The notes under the pieces: generated by a model
Told to the model about the DNA's origin: nothing
Seen by the model: the letters and a program-made list of their open reading frames with translations, nothing else
The model's database searches: none
Shown: in pieces, positions 1-12,300 of the stretch
How positions within the stretch are numbered: the stretch's first letter is position 1
Layout: the number at the start of each line of letters is the position of its first letter
Program-made: the position numbers and the translations under genes
Assembly (NCBI GenBank): GCA_008933995.1
Contig: WARS01000007.1
Coordinates: forward strand, 9,851,676 to 9,915,675
Source of the DNA: Datnioides undecimradiatus
Lineage: Eukaryota > Chordata > Actinopteri > Lobotiformes > Datnioididae
Direction: 5' to 3'
DNA: 64,000 bases

Positions 1-2171
1 TGTGGCCTTTCAAAGGTACACACTAGGGCAGTGAACCTGCACTGATGGAGTCACACACTGACCAGAACTGTGTGTTTTGCAGCCTACTTCCAACAGCCTG
101 GAGTTGTGTATGAATCATTCTAGTGAGGGGGACACATTTTATGATAAATGGAGAGGTGAGAGGACAAGACGGTGCATCTGTGAGACAATAAATCACTCAC
201 CTGTTTTCTCTTTGATTTCACAGAGGACACTGAAGAGCGCAGGCTTCATCCTGTGACAGTTCAATCCATGTTTCCTACCAAAACACATCAGAGAACATAA
301 ACCACAGGGCAATGACTTCACAAGACTTATCAGAAGTATTCTTATGCAAAGAAATAATATTAGCTCTTATAAGCTTGGGGAGAAATACAGAAAGAATGCA
401 CAATAAGCCAATAAAAAAAGCAGCTGGATTTGATCTTAAATAAACCTCACTCTATAACACCTTCAAACTGACAAAATTGATATCAAATAGGCCTATGTAT
501 TGGTCAAAACGTATGAAAATATATTGTTTTAAATTTTGATTTAAGCTTTGTAACCAAGTTAACTGTAACTAACTGATAAATGTCAAGTTTTCAGTTGCCA
601 GGTGAATGAATTAGGCATTACACAAGACCGGTGTGGGAGACAGGCCAAACAAGAAGAGAAGCACGACCCCGTCTCAACATATGCAGGTCATAATATTAAA
701 AGTGTAATCTAAAGATTTAAAACTGTTTTTTCTTTTTTCCCCACAAATAAATATTCAATCCAGCAGATGTCAGATCTGGATTTCAATTAAAACTTTATTT
801 GTATGATGTCATGTCTTACAAAGCAGTACAGGGGGCTTTACATAAACGCAACATGAAAGAGCAAAATGTGAAAATCAACAAAGACATCCACTACATACAC
901 ATAAAAAATAAAGATACACACATACAGACACGCGTACAGACAAGCACACAGTACAGCTGTGATGTGTTCTTTTGAGAAAACGAACACATGAAATGAGTGA
1001 GGAGGAAAGTCTCTGAAAAGACATAAAAAATGACATGCAGAGACATCTAATAATGGTGTCAAAATTTATGTTGATAGCAAAGTGATTGCAATCATAAACC
1101 GTTTTTTTCATGAACCAGAGTTAAATGATATGAAGTTAACAGCAGAGCATAAAGGCTAGAGGTTACTGACTTTCTTGTAAATGAAGAACCTCCAGAAAGC
1201 GAGTGGATTTGGGAAAAATGAGGATGATGCTGTCAGGACTGAGTTTGATTTCTAAGAACTGTTCATACTGCACAAGTTAGTTTATTGGGAATAAGTCCTT
1301 TTTATCACTGATTCAGGGAAAGACAGAGACAGCGCCAAGGTTCTTTTGAAGCTACAAGCCAAGATTGCATTAGCAGATGATAATGAGCAAGACAGGAAAA
1401 TTTGGTAAAAATAGCTAAATAGCAGGTTTGTCCCTGTTACTAGTAAGAAGAAATTAATAATGAGAGAAGACTTTTTACATACAGATGGGTAGGAAATATG
1501 GAAAATTCATGGCTGTAGATGTAGTTGATGTTTTAGGTCTTGGATAACTAATTTTTATTACATATTCAGCTGTTTGTGCCACATCTGCCTCTATTTATTT
1601 ATACATTGTTGTGTTATTGTTATTGATGATGATGTTATTGGTTATTTTAAATATTATTCATTTGGACATCTATACATACTGGGAGGATAAAGGCATTTGT
1701 AGGTTTTCAAAGGTTTTTGTATTTTTCTCCCAGTGGCTGAGTTTGGCAACTAATCAAATTGTTTTATCACAAAAGAATTGTGAATCCAGCACAAATCCAG
1801 CGTTTCCCCTTTCTGTCAGTGCTGTTGTTGCACTTAGTTTCATATGTTTGTCAAATGAAATGTTACAAATAATCATAAAGTACAGCCTATACAAAATGTA
1901 TGTATGTATGTGTGATGCATGATTTTAGGTACACTTTCTAATTTTGCGTTATTAATTACCAGTTTGATGAATGGGGACTTTATTATTATGCAACATTTTA
2001 AAGTAGAGTACTTATTTTTGTTTTTTGTTTGTTTGGAGGTGGTTTAGTTCATGCATAATTACCGTACATCATTGTCTATTTATCTATTAGAACTTAAAAT
2101 TGCAAACGCCTGGTTGAAATGTGTGTCAACTATTTGCATCCGTTTCTAAAGATAAACATATGAAAACGAAC
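1..2171 (-). other. pbx3: Start of pbx3 intron 1 (partial)
   Basis: This AT-rich sequence follows the pbx3 exon 1 donor on the minus strand and runs off the window. No further PBX exon, no conserved reading frame and no recognisable transposon was seen. Developmental genes such as pbx3 often carry enhancers in the first intron, but none can be named from sequence alone. Confidence 0.6.
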
Positions 2172-2368
2172 TTTGCCTGCGCTTCATCCAGACTCTGGTC
2201 GGTGATCGTCATGATCTGATGTAGAATAGTTCCGATGTCCTGCTTCCTTCCGTCCCCGTCGGTACCATCGTGGATGTGTGACAGCGGCAGTCCGACGGCT
2301 CCCTGCACCGAGTGTCCGGCCAGAGTCATGCCGCTCAGAGCCTGCATCATCCGGCCCTGATCCTCCAT
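2172..2368 (-). CDS. pbx3: pbx3 first coding exon (PBC homeodomain cofactor)
   Basis: This is the N-terminal coding exon of a PBX protein, a TALE-class homeodomain cofactor that binds DNA with HOX and MEIS proteins in the nucleus. The minus strand starts at ATG 2368-2366 (MEDQGRMM) and reads 65 codons plus two bases. It includes the near-invariant start of the PBC-A domain ([20 protein letters not shown], then SLDEAQAK). PBX exon 1 classically ends two bases into the codon after QA. Here that gives a donor GTTCGT at 2171-2166, with a rather weak consensus. The PBX3 assignment rests on the N-terminus ([15 protein letters not shown]) and on the head-to-head position beside mapkap1, as PBX3 and MAPKAP1 lie in human. 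Which teleost paralogue (3a or 3b) cannot be told from one exon. The homeodomain exons lie beyond the left edge. Confidence 0.9.
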
Positions 2369-2720
2369 GTCTGCCGCAGCACAATCGATGCGAGAGATGA
2401 AAAAAAATCGGATTCCCAAAGCTGCAATTAAATCCAACAGAGATGGTCCAGGTAGATGCGGAGCAGAAGTGCTTTCCAGATGGTTAAATGAGCTTGAGGC
2501 TGACTCCACATGTGCAAAATAATCTCCCGGGGGTGTGTTCCGTTATTTGCACTTATCAACTTGCACACACAATGAGGCTGCTGGCTGTTGTCCTCCCCTC
2601 TGTCCACGCTTTGCAGAGCCCCGCTGGTGAGGGTCGTCTCACTGCTTCTCGCTACGTTTCATCCACTGGAGCACGGATATATCCCCGATGAGCGCGGTGT
2701 ACCTGCAAACTTCCACTTTC
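2369..2720. promoter_or_regulatory. CpG-containing pbx3 5' UTR and promoter segment
   Basis: The sequence just upstream of the pbx3 start codon is richer in CpG and GC than its surroundings, a state that continues from exon 1 to about 2720. It should hold the 5' UTR and core promoter of pbx3. No TATA box in a convincing position was seen. The boundaries are approximate, and the assignment is inferred from position. Confidence 0.4.
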
Positions 2721-5700
2721 TTATCAAACCCACCGCGCAGGTGATGATGCTCAGCGTATTGCCGCTTGTAAACTTGTAATTCAGTCTGCTAATGATGATG
2801 TTTAGTGCATATCATTCTGCTACTTTCCAAAGTACGGAAACGTACTTATTGTTGTCAGTAAAATTACAGCAGCAAAATGACTGTCTGTATATTTTGCAGC
2901 ACACTCCGGCAGAGAGTAACTGCATGGATGTGATACACTGAACAACATGAGAGATGTGTAAGCTGTATGGTAATGGGCTCCACCCCCTCCGAGGAGACGA
3001 AACCTTTGGCTATCCAGGGAAAGGACCCCAGGCATTTTCAGTGACTTTGGCTGTAAGCATGGATGGGGGCTGAGGAGATGCTTGGCCATATCCTCTGTGT
3101 GAGGTCACTTTTGTTATTTTTTGTTCAAAAGTTAATCAAATGTTTACAGAGAAATGCATAACCCATTCAGCCTGGGGGGTCTTGTTCCTAGAAGCTCTGT
3201 GCCCATGGGCCCATTGTATCCTAAACCATCCGTAAGTGTAAGTGCAGGCTTTACGCATTACATTACTGTTTCCTGGGTAGTCATCGTAATATGTGAGAAA
3301 ATGCATCTACATTATCTGTACAAAGCAGGTGTTACACAAAATCTGAGAAAGAAAAGAAAATCCCCCAAATCTCTGTTTTCCATGAAATGTGATCGGCTTG
3401 TTCATGGTATCCAAAGAATGAATTCTCTCTTTAATTCATCTTCTTAAAAATGATTATCCCTTTGCATCACATGAATGATTAGAAAATTTCCATGAAATTC
3501 AGAGAGCACGTTCTTGCTGCCAGAGGATGAACGTCTTCTGTTGCATTTATGTGCTCTGTATATGTCCTCTGTATATATACACAAGTTATCAGAGAGTAAG
3601 TAAGGAAATAACTTTGTTTATGTAGCACCTGCTTATACATAACTGGTGCATTATGATTTCAGGTCAACCCAGTTACAGGGCTTAAACCAAAAATAGTCCA
3701 ACTTTGTGACTCTAGACCAAAAATAGTCAAACAGTGCAGCTGACTTTGAGTGTCCCTTCAACCTGACCTGTTTCTAGATTTTTTTTTTCTCCTCTGTGAT
3801 GCATAAAGTGTTCATTTTAGTCTCAGTTGCACTCTGTTGTCATCTTTGAGGACCCGTTGTGTTTTGGGATCTTAAAGTGACCTGCATTATTACATTTGAT
3901 CCTGTCTTGTAAAGGGATTGTAAACTTAAAATTAGAACAAACATATTTTTATCTCGAATATTTATCTGCATAAATGTTTTTAAGTCATTTATGATGATTT
4001 GGTAGCTATCTGGCCGAAACTTACAGTAAGTCGTCTTATTCTGAAGAAATGGAACCGGAAGTAAAACTGGGCTGCTACCGCTAGGCTGAGCACAGCAGGT
4101 TGTATTGACTTGCAGTTGTATTATGAATCTGCATTCTTCATTATTACTTGTGGAATTAGTTATTGTCACCACTGGGAGTATGCATGGCTAAAATGGGACA
4201 ACGTGGACATCTCTACCCGTCATCGGATGTGACTTGTAAAGGTGGGACGCCGCTATGAACTAACTAGTCTGGGAGGCTATGATAGCAGCTAATCACAGCC
4301 AGCTACCCACAGAAACATTCAGTGATGTTAGCATAATCAAGCCTACGAGCTATGTAGACACAGGCAATGCCACTTGCACTTTCAGTTGTAGTTTAATGTA
4401 CGAATTGCACACATTGGTGCCACTTTAAGGTGAGGTCAGGGTAAATGTTGCTAATAGTTTAGGTTAACCAGTTAGCGGGGCTAACAACATCAAGGAAACA
4501 CAATAGCTACACAGCTAACGCCAAAGCTATTGGGAATCATCTCCAGTTTACCAGGGTGGACAATACATGATTTAAGAAAGAAGCAAGACTGCCTACCTTA
4601 AATAAAGTAGTCACGGCAATGTCAACATTTAATGGTTTGTTTCAGGTGACAAGGCTAACTTGACAAACTTGACATCCTTCTGTAGCTTAGCGTTAGCTGC
4701 AGCTAGCATCAGCCGGAGAGGCTAACTCATAATTAAATAAAGCTCTGCAGCCAATGGGAAATACTAGATATGATTGGAACAGTCTGCTGCAGGGTATCTG
4801 GTGATCTGGTGTTTACATGCTGACTTTAGATGAAGTCCCCGGTCTGCTGTGTGACACAGCATCCTGGTTTTAACATGCTAACTTGGGTACAACAGTCAGG
4901 CTAATGTTACACGGTGGGATGGGATTGTTTTGCCCTGGCTCATAGCTCTTGTCTCCGTGTTGAAATCACCAACAGCCTTGTGTTCACAGTGTAAATACTC
5001 AGACCAGTGAACCTCATGGTTTATAAGGGGCCGTTTGTTTAGTGGTCAATTCAAGTGACGGCTAACGAACATTTAAGGAAATGTCAATATTGTCACCACA
5101 AAAGTCACATCTTTATTGAGTGTCTGCAGGCTGGACTAAATAGCCTGCATGACCCCGACCACTGATATTATGTAATAATCTATCTCTGACAGTGTCTAAA
5201 ATATGATTTAACACGTTGAATTGCAGATGCCTTTTAATAAGGTACCTGGATTTATAAATAGTCTGCTCCCTCCCAGTCATCAACTCACAGTACAGATCTC
5301 CTCTGTAATGCCTTGAGGGCCTTGTTCTATATATTCTTACTCTAGGCTGAGTGTTAATTGGGATGCGTTACCTTCATTGGACACATTGAAAATCTATGGA
5401 GCCTATGTCTTCATCAGGCTCTGGTTAGGGTTACTAGTTACTTCTGTCACTTGGTGCAAGCAACAAATAAAATAAATGCTTTTGATTTGTAAATATGCTG
5501 TAGACTACCAAAGAAATATTTCTTCCTTTATTCCATCCTTTTTGTTTTTGGTTTGAATTAAATTACCGATCCAGTGTTTGTAATTGTTAACCCATAGTAG
5601 GGACTGATGGTGAGTCTATCCTGAAAGGTATTGTCAGACCAGTTTGAAAATAAAACGTTTTACACCTGATGTGAAGGAGAATGACAAGCAAGTTGTCATA

Positions 5701-5868
5701 GATGGGCGAAGGGCACAAAATTAAAAACAGTACTGCACATATTGTTTTGTATTGGTTACAATAGTCGTTGTTAATACATTTCATTTTCACACAGATTTGG
5801 TCCCATGTTTGCCCAATTTCTCACAGCCCGCCTGCATCATTTGATAAATGTTATTTTACTTCACACAG
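2721..5868. other. pbx3-mapkap1 divergent intergenic / 5' non-coding region
   Basis: Between the divergent pbx3 and mapkap1 coding starts there is no convincing protein-coding frame. The segment must contain the mapkap1 promoter and one or more untranslated first exons, but their splice sites could not be fixed. Around 4260-4740 there are several GCTAAC/GTTAGC words of the sort common in teleost interspersed repeats, without a clear full element. Confidence 0.4.
4055..4062 (+). promoter_or_regulatory. ETS-type motif, candidate mapkap1 promoter element
   Basis: The octamer CCGGAAGT at this position matches the ETS-family binding consensus often found within 100 bp of start sites of housekeeping genes. 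It lies about 1.8 kb before the probable second, partly untranslated exon of mapkap1 and could mark its promoter. A single octamer is weak evidence, and no transcript start is visible. Confidence 0.2.
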
Positions 5869-6080
5869 GTACTGGCACCCATCCTGCCTTGGGGAAGAGA
5901 GAATAAACAAGAGAACGAGATGGAAAAGAGGACTGCTCTCCACTTGTCATCAGCCACAACTTTAACACTCTCAGACAGAGACTGAGAGGAAGTGAAAGGG
6001 ATCTTCTGGCATAGAGACAAGAGAGTGAGACAAAGAGGGAACATCCAAAGCTATAAGCCACACGTACTAAAGCAGAGGAA
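5869..6080 (+). other. mapkap1: Probable 5' UTR part of the first coding mapkap1 exon
   Basis: A good 3' splice site (ACTTCACACAG, ending at 5868) precedes this stretch, which runs without interruption into the mapkap1 ATG at 6081. It is therefore probably the untranslated part of an internal exon, with a separate non-coding first exon further upstream. The acceptor choice is inferred. Confidence 0.5.
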
Positions 6081-6363
6081 ATGGCTTTCTTAGACAATCC
6101 AGCCATTATTCTGGCCCACATCAGACAGTCTCATGTGACCAGTGATGATACAGGAATGTGTGAGATGGTACTAATAGACCAGGATGTGGATCTGGAGAAG
6201 TGCCAGCTGGCTCTGGTGCCCGGCAGCAGCTGTGGGTCAACAGGGTCGGGCTCCCTGAGCGAGGGGGGCAGCAGTGTGACAGACAATCATGCCTGTGACC
6301 TCTCCCAGTCCATGGACATCACCTCCAGCTGGGACTTTGGCATCCGTCGGCGGTCCAACACAG
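6081..6363 (+). CDS. mapkap1: mapkap1 coding exon 1 (residues 1-94)
   Basis: It codes for the SIN1 N-terminus, from [20 protein letters not shown] to [11 protein letters not shown]. Donor is CAG|GTAGGC, phase 1. It contains a Ser/Gly-rich linker (about residues 44-72) that diverges from human, followed by the conserved [12 protein letters not shown] block and the RRRSNT phosphosite. Confidence 0.95.
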
Positions 6364-9300
6364 GTAGGCTCATCTCCAGGCTCTGGCTGGTTTGCAGGGC
6401 AGGCTTTCTGTCAGACATGCCTCCTTCCTGTCATGATGGTGGGGGCAATCTGAAAGCCTGTTGTGCTGTTGTTTGGAGGGGGTTTGTTTGTCTAATCTGG
6501 GCCAGTGGTTTAGTGAGACTAAAGCCAAATTGTGTGCTATTGAAGTTTGCTGCCGCACAATTGGAAAGCATGGGGACAGATTGACTGTGTGAATTTTAAA
6601 AGTCAGTGGTGACTAGCACAGATCACATTAACCGCGATTTATGGTCCACATGTTTAGCAGTAATACTTTGTAACTACAGTCAGTTCGCGTCAGATTGTTC
6701 TTATGTTGCTATCAAACAGACAAACGACTTTTTATAGATGCTAGGAGTGGGACTTTCTACTTTAGACAGTTGTGCCTTTACTTAATAGGCAGCAGAGATA
6801 AACAGGAAACGTCAGAATGATGTGCACGAAAGTTTCCAAACTGGAAACCAGCCAGGACATTGCAATATCATGGTATGCGCCTTATACCGCTAGGTCATTG
6901 GGATGACCCCATACCCTTTGCTCTAAGATCCAGTGCATATTGGTTGTAAAGTGCACTTAAACTAAACAATCTCTCCAATATTACAAAGATTTTGGCAAAC
7001 CACTGATTATTAAGACTATAAATTCATCATGTGTCCTCCATCATGTATGTTCTTGTTGAAACCTGGAAGAAGGACTGCCTGTTCTGTCTAGTGTTCTGCT
7101 CAGAGTGGTGACACCACCATTAAGAACTGATAACATGTTTATGACACATAATATCAGGTTTATACAGTGTTGACACGCTGTGTTTATGAGAGAGGCGACT
7201 GTTTAAACCAACATCTAGTTACCGCTGTGATAACAAAGTGAGACGAGTGAGAATCTGTCTGATTCAGCTCAGCAGGAGAGTGACTGATGCATCAAGTCAT
7301 ACTTTCATTTCTCAGTGTTTACGTCAAAGGAAACTGCGGGAAAAAAAAGTCAAAACAAATGGCTCCATCAACCAGCAGCATCATGTGCAGATCAGACATT
7401 AGGCTGAAGTTAGAATTAACAGCTAAACCGAGTTTGTGTTTTAAGACCCATTGCACTGCAGCAAAGCCCTTTCCCCATAAACCATTATAAGAGAGATTGC
7501 TGACAGAGCACATTCAGCTGCAACCATGCTCAGTTATTAATGTTTGTTTAGTTCATTTTTAATCAATCACTTTTTCCAGAGCTAAGAAACACAGAATATG
7601 CTGTGCTCATATCCTGAAGCATTGTGTGTGTGTGTGTGTGTTTAATTAATCTGCTTCACCAACAGGCTTTCATTGCATTTCTCTTTCAATTGTTTTTGGG
7701 TACGACAGTTTTTGTACTGGTTTACTGATTATCAGCTGATGATATTCGGTTGATTTTCATGTCTGAAACAATACATTCCTGATACTCATACATCCACTAG
7801 TACCGAAACTATAAAAATACACTTAGATTTTAAACCTATAGCCGTATCAATAATGTTATTTCTTATTTTTTTGGACTGGACTCCTGTCATCAAATACAGA
7901 GAGAATTAAGTTATTATGATACATGAAACTTTGTGCACCTAAATGAAGAGGTGCAGTGTATTCTTTGGATTATTTTGGGGGTTTTTCAGTAGAGGAATAT
8001 TTAAAAACCAGATTTTTAAGAGTCAGTTAGTACAATTTCTCCTGTAGAGAGTTGTTGCTCACTTTTTGTGAAAGATCACAAAATCCAGTTACTTATGCAC
8101 CGTCCATTATATTAGGCAACAGTTGCTTTTCAAGGATGTCACCAGATGTTCTTGTAGTTGTCCCCATAAATCCCAAGGGTTGGTGTTCTAATCAATCATC
8201 AAATCAGTCATCAAGTTTGTTTACTGTATTTAAGGGTGGGTGTGGGTGTGTAGTATGATGTGCTGTAAAACTGCGTATATTGAGTTTGAATCAAACAAAA
8301 GAGTGTGAATCTATTTTAAGCTACATTCAGGTGTTTTATTTGGAGGCTAAATGTGGTTTTGGTGCTAGAGGGAGTCCAAAGGCAGGCAACATGTCTCCTT
8401 TTGGCTCCCTTGACTTCTGTATTAAGTTTGGTGGAGTGCTGGTCGTGGTTCTGGGTTGTGGGTAGAAAAAAAAGCTTCTGAGACTTTCAGACTTGAGGTT
8501 GAGTACTGACCTGTGGTGGCTGTGTCATCAGGACTCCGACAAGACAGCCGCGAGAAACCTGGGGCAGCTGGTAAGATAAGAGGGATGAACCAAAATCATT
8601 TGAACAACATAGCAAGTTTTACTCAATCTTAGCTTATTTGTGTAGGGTTCTATACATATTCTTTGTATATTTATAGGGTTGGTCATCGTGTCTGAAAACA
8701 AATGTCCGTTTCTTCTCATGTTACTCTCACATTCCCAATGAAAGATTTACATTTGAACCAAAGTGTGCAGTGCGTATTGGTTTTTCCATCATGTGGTTTT
8801 TTTTAGCTTCTTTGGTTTGTTTTGGCTGAAATTTAAAAGTTGTTCTTTTCTTTTCAGCCCAAAGACTTGAAAGGTTAAGGAAAGAACGACAGAACCAAAT
8901 CAAGTGTAAAAACATCCAGTGGAAAGAGAGGACATCCTCCCAATCAGGTAGTGTTTCTTGATATTTATTAAAGAGACAGTAATTTCTGCTTTTGATGTAC
9001 CTCAAAATAACCAAGTGTTTGCCGCATGCTTTCTGTCCAGTGGAGGATCTTGGGTCCCTGTTTGAAAAGCGGGACTTTAAGGACAGGCCGCGGACAACAG
9101 GCACCAAATCCACCCTTTCACTGCGTCTGGAGCAGTGTCCCCAGCAGCTCAACAACCCCTTCAATGAATACTCCAAATTTGACGGCAAGGTTAGTTCTTC
9201 CACATTTTGTCTCTTTTTTTTATTTGGAACTTCCTTCAAAGAGAACAAGCAGGTTTGTAAATGTTGCTTTTGCTGTACATTTTTCCTTTATTTAATGAAA

Positions 9301-12300
9301 TAATCCAGCACAGCAAACCTTCTACCTATTGAATAATCACCGGATTTTGGCCTTATTGAGTACTCTATGTAATTATTAATACATTTCATTTTAATACATT
9401 GTATTTACTAATTGTTGAGTTCTTCTGTAAGGAAGCTTAAACGGTCACCTTTTGTCCCTTTACTCTCTGTCTTTTTGTCCATGATGTAATCACTATCTCG
9501 TCACCCTTTTTTAGGGCCACATCGGCACAACGGCTACAAAAAAGATAGACGTCTACCTCTCAATGCAGATGGCTCAGGAGAAAGTACATCCAATGACAGT
9601 AGTGACCATCGCCAACGCACGTGTCCACGACCTCATCGGGCTCATTTGTTGGCAGTACACGAGTGAGGGCCGAGAACCCAAACTCAAGTGAGCGCAAACA
9701 CGTTTCAGCATTATTTTCCCTGAATGCCAATTTCTGTGCATCAGTGAATGTGTAACACTTGTCTGTCAAACATCTCCACAGTGAGAATGTAAACGCATAC
9801 TGCCTCCACATCGCTGAGGACGATGGCGAGGTGGACACTGACTTCCCTCCACTCGATTCCAATGAGCCAATCCATAAGTTTGGTTTCAGCACTCTGGCCC
9901 TGGTGGAGAAATACTCCTCACCGGGCCTCGCTTCCAGACAGTCGCTGTTTGTTAGAATGTAAGTCATAAATAACCAACATATTCATGCTTCTAATCATCA
10001 GTGGGGGCGAATTTGCGAATATTGTGTTTCTCCTGATTTTCTGGGCAGATGGCAACAAACAACATTATACTGTATGTAGTGGGATTGAAAAGATAAACTG
10101 AATATTGCACAGTGTTTCCAAACAAATGTTGAATATTTTGCTCATCAGGACATCAACTTATCACACTTACATGCTGACTAATGAGGCATATTTGTGTTCA
10201 TTCTGAATATATCTTGCATGTAGCATCATGACCCTGACATACAACCTAAAGTCTCTTCTGCTCACAGAAGAGCACAGAGCAATACAATATATGGTCACAT
10301 TTCTTAACTGAAAGAGATTTAAATTGTTCTCATGTTATCCCATTTTAGACTGGACTTTAGTGTGTTATGTAGGTAAAACACCGAAATAACCCACTTTCCG
10401 AACTCAGGTTTGGCAAAGATAAACAACCAGGTGTCTCCAGCTGTGCTGTTCCAGGTTCAGTGCAGTGTTGTTTACTACATTTTTGTCTGTCTGCATGATT
10501 GAGATAAATCTACAGAGGCATCCATAACCTTTCCTGCCTTTTTTTTCCATTTCAGAAATGCTGCTCATGGTTTCTCTCTAATCCCTGTGGACAGTCTGAA
10601 GGTAACCATGAAGGAAATTCTTCAGAAGGCGCTCAAGAAGAGGAAAGGCTCACAGAAAGGCTCAGGTAAGACCACTGTTACAGCTATCTCCCTTTAATGT
10701 AACTGTGGAAGCTGCAGACACACCAGACAGATGTGGTGTCATGTTAATTATTGAATAAGTACAGTCTGCCTTTATATGTTTCAGTTTGCTTAGCCAGACT
10801 TTTCGAAAGTTTATTTTAGTTTGAGACATGTTAGACTGACATTTGCCATCAAAATACTGTCTCCACCTCCTTATATCATTGCTTGAAGGTGAATCTCGCT
10901 GCTGTTTGTTATCTGCATGTCATTTCCAGCAATAGATCCATATATGAAAGACGGTAATGAGGTTGTTGCCCACTGTCTGTGGCAAACTACCCAGATGGTA
11001 ACCGAAGCCACCCAACCCTCCCACACCATCTACATACATACACACACACAGTAAGGAGAGGGCTATTGTCTCATTTACATTTAGATGAGTATCGATCATT
11101 TACTCTATTTACTCACAAGAGTCAGATTCCTCCTCATCTGTCTCACATACACATGTTGCCTTTCACAAGGACAGTGCAAGGTCCTGTAGTTTTCCTCTGT
11201 TGAAGTTGTGATTTCTGTCTTTTCACTGGTGTATTAAGTCATGTCTTCAAGTACTAAAACTCGTAAATTTGTGCTGTTTATTTACTTTTGCATTATGTAT
11301 CAAGCTGTTTTATTTCCACAGTCATTTCTATTCCTTAAGCTTTGTTTCAGTTTTTCTCCAGATAAGATGGGCTCTATCAGTGGCACAAACAATAATGAAC
11401 TTCCTGTTATTTTTAGAGCGCTAGCGTGCGCCTATGACTTTGCTGGGTGTGTCACTGTAAAGATAACTGCTAAAGCTCAGTATACGCTGTACGATTGGAA
11501 ATGTTTAATTTCAACTCCTACTCTACTACTCTCAGTAAAAGGACAGTTTCGCTCCTCACGCTGTATGTATGAAATAGAAAATAAAACAGCAGCCTGGTTT
11601 TTTTTTGCTGTTGACAGTGATGATATCTCTGAGGCAGGTAGAAGTCTGTTTGCTAGTGGAGGTCTGTAATGTTACGCCAGTACAGTTCACAATAATTAAA
11701 ACATACAACCAGGCAGCTGAAGATCAGCCACTACTAACATTGATTACGATAGGAGGGTAAAACATCAAAGAGGCATGTGTGCTGTTGCCACAACTCAGCC
11801 CACCTGGCCTCCATATTTTCTGCTCCCGTGAGTGGCTGTGGCTCTTTCAGACAATCCGTTTGCCACTTTGCAAAGCTGCAGTGAGAACAAGCTGCACTGA
11901 TCTTGGGGAGTCAGAGCTCTCCTTCAACTGTGGGGCAGCCTGACAACAGCTGACTGAAAATTTAGGACTTAGGATATAAGGACGCCAGGATCTCTGCTGC
12001 ATGCTGCACACGATGGAATGACAGTCACCCACTCAAAGTGTATATATTAGACACAGTCCAAGTCTAATTGGATTGTTAATGCATCAGTTAAATGTTAGGT
12101 TAAGGTAGAAGCCAGGACACGTGTTTGCAGGTGTTTTAATGAACAAAGAAGATGCACGAATTTACAAGCCACCATGTTTTGGCTTGTTTGTATTGTTTGT
12201 AAAGTTTCAGCATACAGCAGCCATGCCTGCTGCATAGGTCGCAAACCTTTAAAGTAATTGGAACAGATTCAATGAGCATCTTCAGTTTTTTTACATTAAG

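Noticed and set aside
3840..4172. 110-codon minus-strand frame between pbx3 and mapkap1
   Set aside because: No PBX or other domain is recognisable, and it overlaps the likely promoter zone.
8727..9248. 173-codon minus-strand frame
   Set aside because: It is the antisense of mapkap1 exons 2 and 3 and the intron between them. The plus strand carries the verified SIN1 coding sequence.
11241..11669. 142-codon plus-strand frame in the large mapkap1 intron
   Set aside because: Low-complexity translation without any recognised domain, and no conserved splice context; consistent with chance.
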